Made by a program: the position numbers and the translations under genes. The notes beneath the pieces are model-generated. The model was not told the origin of the DNA. It did no database searches and worked only from the letters and a program-made list of their open reading frames with translations. This document shows positions 13,282 to 23,999 of a DNA stretch of 64,000 bases, one piece after another; position 1 is the first letter of the stretch; each line of letters begins with the position of its first letter. The DNA comes from Diphasiastrum complanatum (Eukaryota > Streptophyta > Lycopodiopsida > Lycopodiales > Lycopodiaceae). Location of the stretch: positions 41,333,390 to 41,397,389 of the forward strand of contig CM055104.1 of assembly GCA_029204225.1 (NCBI GenBank), in the 5' to 3' direction.

Positions 13282-13286
13282 TCTCA
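13282..13286. repeat. Target-site duplication of young copia (left)
   Basis: TCTCA directly precedes the 5' LTR and is repeated at 19706-19710 directly after the 3' LTR. Confidence 0.95.
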
Positions 13287-13941
13287 TGTGAAAATTGTCA
13301 ACATTTCCTAGCTAGTTTGAGGCCTAAATTGGCTAAAATTGTAAATAGTTTTGGTTCTGGAGTTTCACACGTGTGAACCAGGCCACAATGTTTTTATTTA
13401 CTGTATTTTTTCAGTATGATGAAGTGTCAAACTTCATACCCTTCAAAATGAGACCATTTTGATGTATTTTGGTGATATAAGCCATTTTTAGCTATTTTTC
13501 CTATATAGGGAATATCTAGGGTCAAGTACCTTCTAGAGAGAGGAGAGAGAGTCATCTTCCTCATCCATAAATAGTAGGGAAGTCGTGGAGAACAGGTTGG
13601 AGAAACCTTTTGTATGCTTCATTGAGATCAATAGATCATTGTCATTGTTTCTTCCTCCATTGAGAGCATTGTTGTGTGTATTGTCTTCAAGCTATTGTGT
13701 ATGATCTTAGGTGCTTTCCAAAAGTGGTAGGCTGATGTATTATGGACTGTATAATGCTATTTTGGGCCGCACTTGATGTTTATGGAAGTTTCCATTTGTG
13801 ATAAATGCTTTTTGATCAAGTTCTTTGCATTCTAGGTAGCATAGAATGTGTTGCCAATTCCTAGCTTATGTAGTTTGGAGTGCAAGCATTCAAGCCAATG
13901 ATCTTGGAGTTTAGATCCACTTAGGATCTGTATTTTTCACA
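13287..13941 (+). repeat. 5' LTR of young copia
   Basis: Starts TGTGAAAATTG and ends TTTTTCACA. A palindromic G-box, TTCACACGTGTGAA, is at 13364-13377, about 80 bp into U3. CTATATAG at 13501-13508 and CATAAATA near 13568 are TATA-like candidates for the promoter. Identical by eye to 19051-19705. Confidence 0.96.
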
Positions 13942-13953
13942 TGGTATCAGAGC
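13942..13953 (+). other. Primer-binding site (initiator tRNA-Met)
   Basis: TGGTATCAGAGC immediately follows the last base of the 5' LTR. Confidence 0.93.
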
Positions 13954-14462
13954 TGGTTGGCTTCTATTTACAGTAAGTATTCCATTTTTGGTGATATTTG
14001 GATGTTTGATCAAGTTCTAGCATGATTTTGCATTGCTTTGTTGATCAAATCTTACTAACCTTTGTTTTGTGAGTTGAACTTGTGGATCAAAAGCATATTT
14101 CAGGTCTATTGAAGATCAGAGGCTGAAAAGAAACTATTTTGGATCAGATCATAACACCTAATCATTTGTGATTGTGAGGCTTGTGCATATTCAATACTAA
14201 CAATGTTCTTTTCAATCCTATTGTTGACAATCTCCATTCTTGGATGAACACTCTCCTTAAGTGGATGAAACTTCTCCTTAAGTGGATGACAAATGCTCTT
14301 TTGAGTGAGTTGTAATTCTCCTAAAGGCTGAGCAAAGCTCCCATTTGGATGAAAGATCCCCTTTTTTGGGTGAACATATTGTAAGCTCCATTGTGAAGAG
14401 CATATTGTAAAGATTGTCATCAATTTTGGCATAAATTTTGGTGTACTTTGTTGAGCATGTTA

Positions 14463-15000
14463 GTAACTCTCCTTATGTAATTTGATTGGAGCATTTGCTG
14501 GAAGGTGTTAACCATTATGCAAGTGTGTTTTCAGGTTCTTAACAGGTTGAGGAACATTCTCATGTGAAGTGATCTTAGATCTACATCTAAACACCAAGAT
14601 TTGACAAGATAGTGAAGCTAGTCTTGTGATTCACTAAGTGTGCTCATTCATTCACCTCTAAATCTTGTATTTATCACTTGCTGGAGTTTATAAACTTTTA
14701 GAAGTGTGGTTTACATGTGGTTTTACAGGTTGAATCAATATCTTAGTGTGTTGATCATATGTTGATCAAGTTTGTTCATTACTAGGTAATCTTGGCATCC
14801 TAGTTTTGGGTATTTTCTAAGAATGCAAGTAACTCTTCACACCATAACTTGATTTGGTCACTTGCTGGAAAGTTTGAGAGCTTAAGCAAGAGTGTGTTCA
14901 GGTTGGTTTGATTTTGTAATCCATTCTTAGTGTGTGCAAAGTGTTGCATCTGTTTCAATCTTCCTTTCTATGCTTGGAAACCATCTAGGTTCAAGATAGA
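14463..15000 (+). repeat. Diverged repeats in copia leader
   Basis: The untranslated leader between primer site and ORF holds three diverged copies of a unit with CTTGCTGG followed by a stretch ending in TTCAGGTT or TTACAGGTT. The units are centred at 14494, 14677 and 14861, a spacing of about 184 bp. A shorter doublet (GGATGAA-CTTCTCCTTAAG) is at 14240-14290. These explain a spurious open frame on the other strand. Confidence 0.6.
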
Positions 15001-15113
15001 AGTGTTTTAGGGTCCTAAATCTTCATAGATCTCTTTATCTATCATTTGTTGAGAGAAAAGTGAGTGCTAAGTGCTTTAGGACAGAACCTAAAAGTTGAAG
15101 AAACATTAGAATC

Positions 15114-18100
15114 ATGGCTTCCAATGGTGGGATCATGCTAGAGTCTAGTGAAAGGTTGAGTTCATCAAACTACTCTACTTGGAAAGTGAGGATGGAGTCC
15201 TTACTTGAGTTGAATGAACTCATGGACATAGTTGCAGAAATTGAAGAGAGACCTCTCACACTTCAAGAGCAACAAAGGTTTGATAAGAAGGCCAAAAGGG
15301 CTCTTCATATCATTAAAATGAATGTTACAAATGAACTTCTCAAGGAAGTTGGAAAGTGTCAAAGTGCAAGTGAGGCATGGAATGCCTTAAAGAAGCTCTT
15401 TGAATCAAAGTCCACATCTAGGGTATTGACCCTAAGGAGACAAATATTTTCTAGTAGGCAAAGAGAGGGTGAAAGTGCTCATGCATTTATCTTGAGAGTT
15501 AAGTCCCTAAGTGATGATTTAGCATGCATTGATGAGAACATAAAAGATGGTGAAATAGTCCAAGTTATGTTGAATGGTTTGCTAAATGAACATGCTAACC
15601 TTGTGCAAAGTTTTGCCATTCAAAGAGTCTTGCCAAGTGTGGTTGACTTGCAAGAAATCTTATTGGCTGAAGAACATAGGTTGCAATCAAAGCTTGATGG
15701 TGCATCCTTGCAAGGTGGAGGTGAAGAGGCTTTCTTCACAAAAGGCAAATTCAAGGGCAAAGGTAAAGGCAAAGGGAAATGGTCCAAAGGTGGTAACTTT
15801 GATCATGATGATCACTCTTCCTCTTCCTCTTCTACTAAGAACAATAAGTCAAAGTTCAAGTGCTTTTATTGTGGGATAAAAGGTCATTTTGCAAATGAAT
15901 GTTATAAGAAGAAAAGAGAGCAAGGAGAGAGGCAAGGAAATCTTACAATAGATGAGGAAGAACATAACACATGTGAATCACTTGTTATGACTTCAAGTTT
16001 GTTAGCCAACATAGATGATAATGATCCTTGGTGGATTGATAGTGGAGCCTCATCTCACATGACAAGACATAAGGAATACTTTACATCCTTATTGTCTTAT
16101 GAGGGAGAAGGTAACATCATCTACACTGCAAATGATGGTCAATGTGACATCAAAGGCATAGGCACTATTCCTATTTCCCTTTCAACAAATAGGAAAGCAA
16201 ATCTTGAAAATGTTTTGTACATTCCTTCAATCACTAAGAATTTGCTTAGTGTAAGTCAAATGATTGACAAAGGACTTGATGTGGAGTTCATTGGAGATGC
16301 ATGTTTGATAAGTAAATGTGGATCCTTGATTGCTCAAGGTAGGAGGCATGGTAAACTTTTCAAGCTTGATGCATGTGTGATCTCTAATCATGAAGGATGT
16401 ATGGCTAGGGAGCAATTGACAAACCAAGAAGTTTGGCACAAGAGGTTGGGCCATCCCAACTTCAAATCTTTGGAGGTAATGGCAAAGAAAGAGCTTGTTC
16501 TTGGTCTCCCTAAAAGTCTTGTTGCAAACAATAGTGTTTGTGAACATTGTGCCTTGTCCAAATCTCATAGACTTGCTTATTCTAGATCTACTTCTAGATC
16601 TAAAGAAGCTTTTCAACTTGTGCATTCTGATATTCATTCTTCTAGTACAACAAGCAATGGTGGGGCAAAGATGTATGCAACTTTCATTGATGACTTTAGT
16701 AGGTATACTTGGATCTATCTTCTTAAAAGTAAGGATGAAGTGTTTGCTGCATTTGTCAAGTTCAAGAATGAAATGGAAAACCAATTCAATACAAAGATCA
16801 AATGCTTAAGATCTGATAATGGAGGGGAATACACCTCAAATAGGTTCAAAGACTTTTGTATAGCACATGGGATTAAGAGGGAGATGTCTAGTCCTAGGAC
16901 TCCACAACAGAATGGAGTGGCCAAGAGGAAGAATAGAACCCTTTGTGAATGTGCCAAGGCAATGAGACTACATGCTAATCTTGCTAAGTCTTTTTGGGGG
17001 GAAGCTTTAGCATGTGCTAACTATCTATGTAATAGATGGACAAGTGCTTCCTTGGATGGTAAAACTCCTCATGAGGTTCTTTATGGTAGAAGGCCGAGTG
17101 TCAAGCATTGTAGGATCTTTGGATGTACATGTTTTGTCAATATCACACTTGATGATAGAACTAAAGAAGATCCTTCATCAAAGAAGGGTGTGTTTGTTGG
17201 CTATAGTGAAGTAAGCAAGGCTTACAAAGTGTACATTCCTTCTACAAAGAAAGTTGTCATAAGTAGGGATGTCATCTTTCATGAAGAGAATGTTTCCAAT
17301 GTTGTTGATGTGCCTACTAATCATCATGATGTGCAAGATGTCTTGGATGAAGATGGAGATGCCACTCCAAAGCAAACTTCAAGGAAGACTCAAAGGCAAA
17401 GGGCTAAGCCATCAAGGCTAACCTATGATGAAAAAGGAAAGCAAGTGGTGGACAACTCTAACTTTGCTTTTCTTACCTCTTTTGATGAACCAACTTGTGT
17501 AGGTGAAGCAATTCAAAAGAAGGAATGGATCCAAGCCATGGATCATGAGCATCAAGCACTCATCAAAAGCAACACATGGAGGTTGGTAAAGCTTCCAAAG
17601 GACAAGAAGGCAATTGGTTGTAAGTGGATCTTCAAGATCAAGAAAAATCAATATGGATCAATCAACAAGTACAAGGCAAGGTTGGTGGCAAAGGGGTATG
17701 CTCAAGAATATGGTATTGACTATGATGAGACCTTTGCACCCGTGGCAAAGATGGTAACTATTCGAATCCTAATCTCTCTTGCAACTCTTTATGATTGGGA
17801 TATGTGGCAAATGGATGTTACTAATGCCTTCTTGAATGGTGATCTTGAAGAAGATATTTACATGGAGCAACCCGAGGGCTATGTTTCACATGATGAGCCT
17901 AATCATGTGTGCTATCTCCAAAAGAGTTTGTATGGGCTAAAGCAAGCACCAAGGAGTTGGTATGCTAAGCTCAATTCCTTCTTACTTTCTCAAAACTTTG
18001 TTATGAGTGAGTATGATCATTCTCTCTACTTTAGATTGAATGAAAATGATATCACTTTACTTTTGATCTATGTTGATGACATTATCTTAAGTGGTGGTAA

Positions 18101-19055
18101 CAATCTAGATATAGATGAAATCAAGATGGCACTCAAAAGAGAGTTTGAAATTCAAGATCTTGGTAAACTTCATTATATCTTAGGAATAGAGATTATTAGA
18201 ACTTCTAAATCTACATTCATATGTCAAGAAAAGTATGTTAACTCTATTCTAAAAAGGTTTCATATGGAAGATTGTAAAGTTGTTTCTACTCCTATGGAAT
18301 CAAATGTAAAGCTAACTACAAGAAGTAATGAAAGATCCTTCAAGGACATTACTCTCTATAGAAAGCTAATAGGATCTCTTATATGGTTAACCATCACAAG
18401 ACCTGATCTAAGCTTTGTGGTTGGTAAACTAAGTCAATTTATGCAAGATCCTAGTGAGGCTCATTGGAAGCTAGGAAAGAGAGTACTTAGATACATCTCG
18501 GGATCTAGAGATTTTGGCATCTTGTATGGAGGTACTACACCTAACCTTTGTGGATTTTCAGATTCAGATTTTGCAGGTGATCAAATGGATAGGAAGTCAA
18601 CAAGTTCCTTTGCAATCTATCTTGGAGATGGAGTGGTCTCATGGCTATCAAAGAAGCAACCAACTATCTCTCTATCTTCCACCGAAGCCGAGTACAAGGC
18701 ATTAACAACATGCACCAAGGAGATTCTTTGGATCAAGAGGATGTTATTGGATCTTCACTTGCTGGAACCAGAGAAGACTCCAATCATACTTTGTGATAAC
18801 CTTTCAGCCCAAAGCTTGGCAAGCAATCCTGTTTTTCATGCAAGGAGCAAGCACATTGAGATTGCTCACCATTTTGTGAGAGATCAAGTCATTGCCAAAG
18901 AGGTGGAGCTTCAACATGTCTCTTCAAAGGAGTGTGTGGCTGATATCTTCACCAAACCATTGGGAAAGGACCTATATTTAATGCATAGATCTAATCTTGG
19001 AATGTGCTCAAAGACTATGTTGAAACTAGCATCCAATGTTGAAGAGGGAGTGTGA
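15114..19055 (+). CDS. Copia Gag-Pol polyprotein (1313 aa)
   Basis: One uninterrupted polyprotein with copia domain order. Gag (UBN2-type) occupies roughly residues 10-190. A CCHC knuckle runs from C250 to C263 and the aspartic protease has DSGAS at D309. The GAG-pre-integrase/HHCC zinc site uses H442, H447, C476 and C479. The integrase core has D506 and D568. Reverse transcriptase carries YVDD at 986-989, and RNase H carries D1150, the STEAEY Glu near 1191 and D1228. The length is normal for plant copia. The stop codon overlaps the first bases of the 3' LTR. Oddity: the conserved catalytic Glu of the integrase triad, expected in the NGV-x-E-RKNR motif, is Lys604 (AAG at 16923-16925). This single replacement should abolish strand transfer by its own integrase, although the element has clearly just inserted. 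The start at 15114 is the first ATG of the frame and opens a typical copia Gag N-terminus. Confidence 0.95.
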   Translation: MASNGGIMLESSERLSSSNYSTWKVRMESLLELNELMDIVAEIEERPLTLQEQQRFDKKAKRALHIIKMNVTNELLKEVGKCQSASEAWNALKKLFESKSTSRVLTLRRQIFSSRQREGESAHAFILRVKSLSDDLACIDENIKDGEIVQVMLNGLLNEHANLVQSFAIQRVLPSVVDLQEILLAEEHRLQSKLDGASLQGGGEEAFFTKGKFKGKGKGKGKWSKGGNFDHDDHSSSSSSTKNNKSKFKCFYCGIKGHFANECYKKKREQGERQGNLTIDEEEHNTCESLVMTSSLLANIDDNDPWWIDSGASSHMTRHKEYFTSLLSYEGEGNIIYTANDGQCDIKGIGTIPISLSTNRKANLENVLYIPSITKNLLSVSQMIDKGLDVEFIGDACLISKCGSLIAQGRRHGKLFKLDACVISNHEGCMAREQLTNQEVWHKRLGHPNFKSLEVMAKKELVLGLPKSLVANNSVCEHCALSKSHRLAYSRSTSRSKEAFQLVHSDIHSSSTTSNGGAKMYATFIDDFSRYTWIYLLKSKDEVFAAFVKFKNEMENQFNTKIKCLRSDNGGEYTSNRFKDFCIAHGIKREMSSPRTPQQNGVAKRKNRTLCECAKAMRLHANLAKSFWGEALACANYLCNRWTSASLDGKTPHEVLYGRRPSVKHCRIFGCTCFVNITLDDRTKEDPSSKKGVFVGYSEVSKAYKVYIPSTKKVVISRDVIFHEENVSNVVDVPTNHHDVQDVLDEDGDATPKQTSRKTQRQRAKPSRLTYDEKGKQVVDNSNFAFLTSFDEPTCVGEAIQKKEWIQAMDHEHQALIKSNTWRLVKLPKDKKAIGCKWIFKIKKNQYGSINKYKARLVAKGYAQEYGIDYDETFAPVAKMVTIRILISLATLYDWDMWQMDVTNAFLNGDLEEDIYMEQPEGYVSHDEPNHVCYLQKSLYGLKQAPRSWYAKLNSFLLSQNFVMSEYDHSLYFRLNENDITLLLIYVDDIILSGGNNLDIDEIKMALKREFEIQDLGKLHYILGIEIIRTSKSTFICQEKYVNSILKRFHMEDCKVVSTPMESNVKLTTRSNERSFKDITLYRKLIGSLIWLTITRPDLSFVVGKLSQFMQDPSEAHWKLGKRVLRYISGSRDFGILYGGTTPNLCGFSDSDFAGDQMDRKSTSSFAIYLGDGVVSWLSKKQPTISLSSTEAEYKALTTCTKEILWIKRMLLDLHLLEPEKTPIILCDNLSAQSLASNPVFHARSKHIEIAHHFVRDQVIAKEVELQHVSSKECVADIFTKPLGKDLYLMHRSNLGMCSKTMLKLASNVEEGV
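19039..19050 (+). other. Polypurine tract of young copia
   Basis: The purine-rich GAAGAGGGAG lies immediately before the 3' LTR and still inside the ORF. It primes plus-strand DNA synthesis in this class of element. Confidence 0.8.
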
Positions 19056-19705
19056 AAATTGTCAACATTTCCTAGCTAGTTTGAGGCCTAAATTGGCTAA
19101 AATTGTAAATAGTTTTGGTTCTGGAGTTTCACACGTGTGAACCAGGCCACAATGTTTTTATTTACTGTATTTTTTCAGTATGATGAAGTGTCAAACTTCA
19201 TACCCTTCAAAATGAGACCATTTTGATGTATTTTGGTGATATAAGCCATTTTTAGCTATTTTTCCTATATAGGGAATATCTAGGGTCAAGTACCTTCTAG
19301 AGAGAGGAGAGAGAGTCATCTTCCTCATCCATAAATAGTAGGGAAGTCGTGGAGAACAGGTTGGAGAAACCTTTTGTATGCTTCATTGAGATCAATAGAT
19401 CATTGTCATTGTTTCTTCCTCCATTGAGAGCATTGTTGTGTGTATTGTCTTCAAGCTATTGTGTATGATCTTAGGTGCTTTCCAAAAGTGGTAGGCTGAT
19501 GTATTATGGACTGTATAATGCTATTTTGGGCCGCACTTGATGTTTATGGAAGTTTCCATTTGTGATAAATGCTTTTTGATCAAGTTCTTTGCATTCTAGG
19601 TAGCATAGAATGTGTTGCCAATTCCTAGCTTATGTAGTTTGGAGTGCAAGCATTCAAGCCAATGATCTTGGAGTTTAGATCCACTTAGGATCTGTATTTT
19701 TCACA
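19051..19705 (+). repeat. 3' LTR of young copia
   Basis: 655 bp, identical by eye to the 5' LTR. Followed by the TCTCA target duplication at 19706-19710. Confidence 0.96.
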
Positions 19706-20991
19706 TCTCACTGCGATCTTTGATCTGATAAAGACCTTCATCTGTGAATTGTAATTTTTTCTTGATTGCCTTGATTTTATACATCTGGACCAAATCTCCG
19801 GAACAAAGATCCTTCTTTTGTAACCTGCGATCGTGCCATGCCTTGCGTCTTTCCTTTTCAGCTACCATGCATGCACAACTAGTAAGCGTGTTTCACAGAG
19901 TTTATGCAGAGCTTTGTGGCGTAGTTGTAGAGATTTGGATTCAATAAGACGTTGCGTTGTGACGATCCTTAACGAAGGGACTAAAAACTCTACTGACATT
20001 ACAACATCCTGACCATATACCAATTGGAAGGGTGGTTGATCAGTGCTTCCTTTATATATAGTCCTGAACGCCCTTAGAGCAGCATGCAACTTGTGTTCCC
20101 AATCTGATATGCTAGCTTCAACTGTTTTCGTGAGCACGCTATACAGGATCTTATTGGATGATTCTGCTTGCCCATTACTGTGAGGATAATAAGGCGTATT
20201 GGTTCTATGGAACATGAAGAATTCCTCCAATAGGACCTTGATGGTCTCATTGATGAAATGACTTCCGTGATCGTTGACTATCTCCACCGGGCACCCAAAG
20301 CGCACACTGATATTCTCATAGAGGAACTTGGCAGTTGTTCTAGCATCAGCTACTCTTACTGCCTTGGCTTCGACCCACTTGGTGAGATAGTCCGTGGCTA
20401 CGATTATGTACCGAGCCTGGGTACTCCTTGTTGCAGGGTGAATTGGACCGATGTAATCCAATCCCTACTTTTCGAATGGTGCTTGGGCTAAGACCGGTGT
20501 AGTAGGTCATAATTCAATCTCGTTAGTCTCCTTGTCCTTTGGCACACATTGCACTTCCTCAAGTATTCTTCCATATCCTTATGAATTGTTGGCCACCAAC
20601 ATCCTGATTGCAAGATCTTGTGAATTGTAATGTCAGATGCAAAATGGCCTCCACCCATGCTTTCATGTGAAAGTGAAATGATCTGGGTGGCCTCATGAGG
20701 AAGAATACACTGCCGAAGAATCCCATCTGGTCCTCTTTGATACGATTGGCCAAAAATCAGCTGATAAGGTCTAGCTTTCGAGATCAATTTTAGCTGATCC
20801 GCCTTTGGTAGTGATTTGTCTGGTTGGCCCCGCATTAGATATTCAACTATGTCGGCAGCCCATTTTGGTATTGTATCCACATAAAAGAAGGCAGCATCGG
20901 CCAGCTCATTGTCGGGTTGGGTTGCAATCTCCTTTCCCTTGATTCGCAACACATGATCTGCCATGTAGTGTTGTTTTCCCTTGCAGACCAA
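19706..20991 (-). pseudogene. Gypsy pol: integrase, interrupted
   Basis: Reading from 20991 downwards: the end of RNase H and its linker, an integrase HHCC zinc domain (HESMGGGHFASDITIHKIL, then CNVCQR), and the integrase core from 20461 with the catalytic Asp in DYIGPI, a second Asp in VNDHGSHF and the Glu in HSNGQAESSNK. The frame is broken by a stop near 20490 and a frameshift around 19880, after which a C-terminal WHDRRLQKKDLCSGDLVQMYK-like stretch continues to the copia insertion point. Integrase inserts the cDNA into nuclear DNA. The element is truncated at 20991, where a dispersed repeat begins, and split by the young copia. Confidence 0.85.
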
Positions 20992-20992
20992 G

Positions 20993-21445
20993 AGAGAGGC
21001 CTAGGGGAGTTAAAGAACCTTCATAGGCTTATAAAAGGTCAAGAGAGTTCTTCCATAACCTATGACTCTTTGAATGCTTTTCTTTTGGGAGTTGGGAACT
21101 CAATGGACCCTTTGGAAGTGTGCCCTCCTACTGGGTCCCATTGCCCAAGTTGTGCTTGTATACTTTGGTCCAAGATCAATAAAGTGATATGGTTCAAGGT
21201 TGAGGCCCAAGGTTTAGAAAAATAGCCTATACACCCATGATAATGACTTTCTAATACCTCACTAGGTTCCATACCTCCAATCAAGACATAGACACCTACC
21301 TGTCCTTATCCAAAGACACTTGTACCTTAATCTAAGGGCACATATCCTTAATCCTAAGGGTAACCCTTATCCAAGAGTAACTCAATTCCATACCTCCGAC
21401 TAAGGTAAAGTTACTTGCCTGCCCTTATCCAAAGGCACCTACGTC
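20993..21445 (+). repeat. Dispersed repeat, copy B
   Basis: Same-orientation counterpart of 8083-8572. It sits exactly between the truncated gypsy pol and the next gypsy LTR. Confidence 0.7.
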
Positions 21446-21448
21446 CCT

Positions 21449-22262
<814 letters not shown>

Positions 22263-22266
22263 ATTT

Positions 22267-22284
22267 TGGCGCCGTTGCCGAGGA
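22267..22284 (+). other. Gypsy primer-binding site (Tat/Athila type)
   Basis: TGGCGCCGTTGCCGAGGA follows the LTR end by four bases. This is the primer-site type known from plant Tat/Athila gypsy elements. Confidence 0.8.
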
Positions 22285-22542
22285 GCTACGCCAAATTTTC
22301 ATATTGCAGCCTGTTTGGCTGATGGTTAGCTTGCATAAAATGCTAGTACAACTCCAACAATAAGATGTGCAAAAAAAAGTACAAAAAGGACCAAGAGTGG
22401 ATCCTAATCTGATCCTCAAGAGGGATTGGATGTTAGATTTACTTGATCTATCAATCTACATAAGATTAAGATCAATCTAGATCAATTCTAGACATAAAAT
22501 CCAAACAAGAACAATCATTTATTGAAGGTAAATGTACTTGAT

Positions 22543-22562
22543 GGTTTCACACGTGTGAAACC
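22543..22562. promoter_or_regulatory. Perfect 20-bp G-box palindrome
   Basis: GGTTTCACACGTGTGAAACC is a perfect palindrome with a CACGTG core, the binding core of plant bZIP/bHLH factors. The surrounding 22300-22915 has no recognisable gene. Confidence 0.6.
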
Positions 22563-22916
22563 CTGTCAGGGTACGGACTCCAACCTGAAAATCAAGTACA
22601 CATTGATAGAACCTCAAAACAATCAAAACAAATGTAGACAAATGGAGAGAATCACTCAAAATTGCTTCCAAAACCAAGATTGGTGTCACACAATGATTAT
22701 GGCCAAATGTGGCTCTATATATACAATAAGTGGGAGCTCGTGGTACTGGTCATCCCTCTGATCCCACATGTGTGAAGGTGCTTTGTCATATGATGAATCA
22801 TCATGCAAAATTGACAATTGGACAAAACCTTCTATTTTGAGCACTTTTGGTCCATTTTCCTTCTATAACAAAAGCATGAGAGATGGAGGAAAAGAGATAG
22901 AGATCAAGAAAATTCA

Positions 22917-23326
22917 CAAATCTATTCCATAAGAGAACCAATTTGCTTGTATTGAAATGAGAATATGAACATGAGGAGCAACTTGAGTTTGCCCCTATTT
23001 ATAGTGGAGAGGAAGGTCTTGACCTCAAAATCCTATTGGCCCATTTCTACCTCCCTAACTATTCAAACTTAAAAAAGAGTGGGAACCATTCAAAATTGGA
23101 GGGAACCAATTTGACATTGAAATTTGAACCAATTTTGGTGGGAGTCCCAACTTTATTCACTAACTTGACCTTTAGGCCCTATGACATTAAAAGTTCCACA
23201 AAAAGGCCTAAAGTCCTTTTATTAAATTTTAATTAATTAGATAATTATGTGATTATCGGATTGGACTTACACACGAAGGGTGCCAAATCTCTCTTAGTTA
23301 GTAACTAGGGTTAGGATCCCCCAACA
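22917..23326 (-). mobile_element. Inverted partial copy of the gypsy LTR
   Basis: A minus-strand LTR starting TGTTGGGGGATCC at 23326. It matches the first part of 21449-21862 in inverted orientation and loses similarity at about 22917, before the microsatellite. A purine-rich tract (minus-strand GGTGGGGGATAC) precedes it, so it is the 3' LTR of the minus-strand gypsy at 23327-27240. Confidence 0.7.
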
Positions 23327-23999
23327 GTATCCCCCACCAAAACAGGTGGCGGTCCCACAACACCTCACAAAATTTATTCATTTGGGGCTCTGGTTTTGCT
23401 CACGTCGTACCTTGATGAGATGGTATTGCACCTTCTCCATGAATTCCAGGCGCTCCGTATTAAAATCATAATTGTGCAGAAAAAACACTTATTTGTTCTG
23501 GCAATCCAATTTGAAGTGGTCCAGGCCAAAAAATTTGATTTCCAAGAACCACCCAACATTGTTGCACGATAATATAATGTGGCGACTGGTAGCTGGTTGT
23601 GGACTTTATTTGATTCCATGGGAACATTTGGATTGAACGCCAAAGGAAGTAGGCAATCATCCCATCTCGTAGCAGTGGATGCCAACTTCGACAAATCATT
23701 GGCAAATATTGTCGATTGTTGCACATTTGGATCTGGTGAATTCTAGTACTTAGCACCATAAAACTAAAGAGCTCTGTTAAAATCAACTGATATCTGCCAA
23801 TTGTAGATTTGGTGAATGATGGGCCAATTTGGGATGTGGATGCTGATTTGATTCAATGGCATGCCCAAATCTTTTCACTTATTGCATCGCAACATCGGTA
23901 AATATTGGCAAGGGCTGGCAATGTAGCTCGTAATGGAATCCGGAGCTTTCTCGAAAACTGTTGTTCGCCAAGCTGGCTGCTCTCCCAATGTTGGTAGTT

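Larger units (their letters stand above)
13287..19705 (+). mobile_element. Complete young Ty1/copia retrotransposon
   Basis: A full-length element of 6419 bp: 655-bp LTRs, an initiator-Met primer site, a 1.1-kb leader, one long gag-pol ORF, a purine-rich tract and a 5-bp target duplication (TCTCA). By eye the two LTRs show no difference over 655 bp, which indicates a very recent insertion. It is inserted in the C-terminal coding end of a minus-strand gypsy pol: the gypsy frame reads on across the target site once the insertion is disregarded. It is the only structurally complete autonomous-type element in the window. Confidence 0.96.

Noticed and set aside
13942-13953. Piece of a tRNA gene
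   Set aside because: Only 12 bases match the tRNA 3' end and they lie next to an LTR. It is a primer-binding site, as are 2906, 49706 and 57226.
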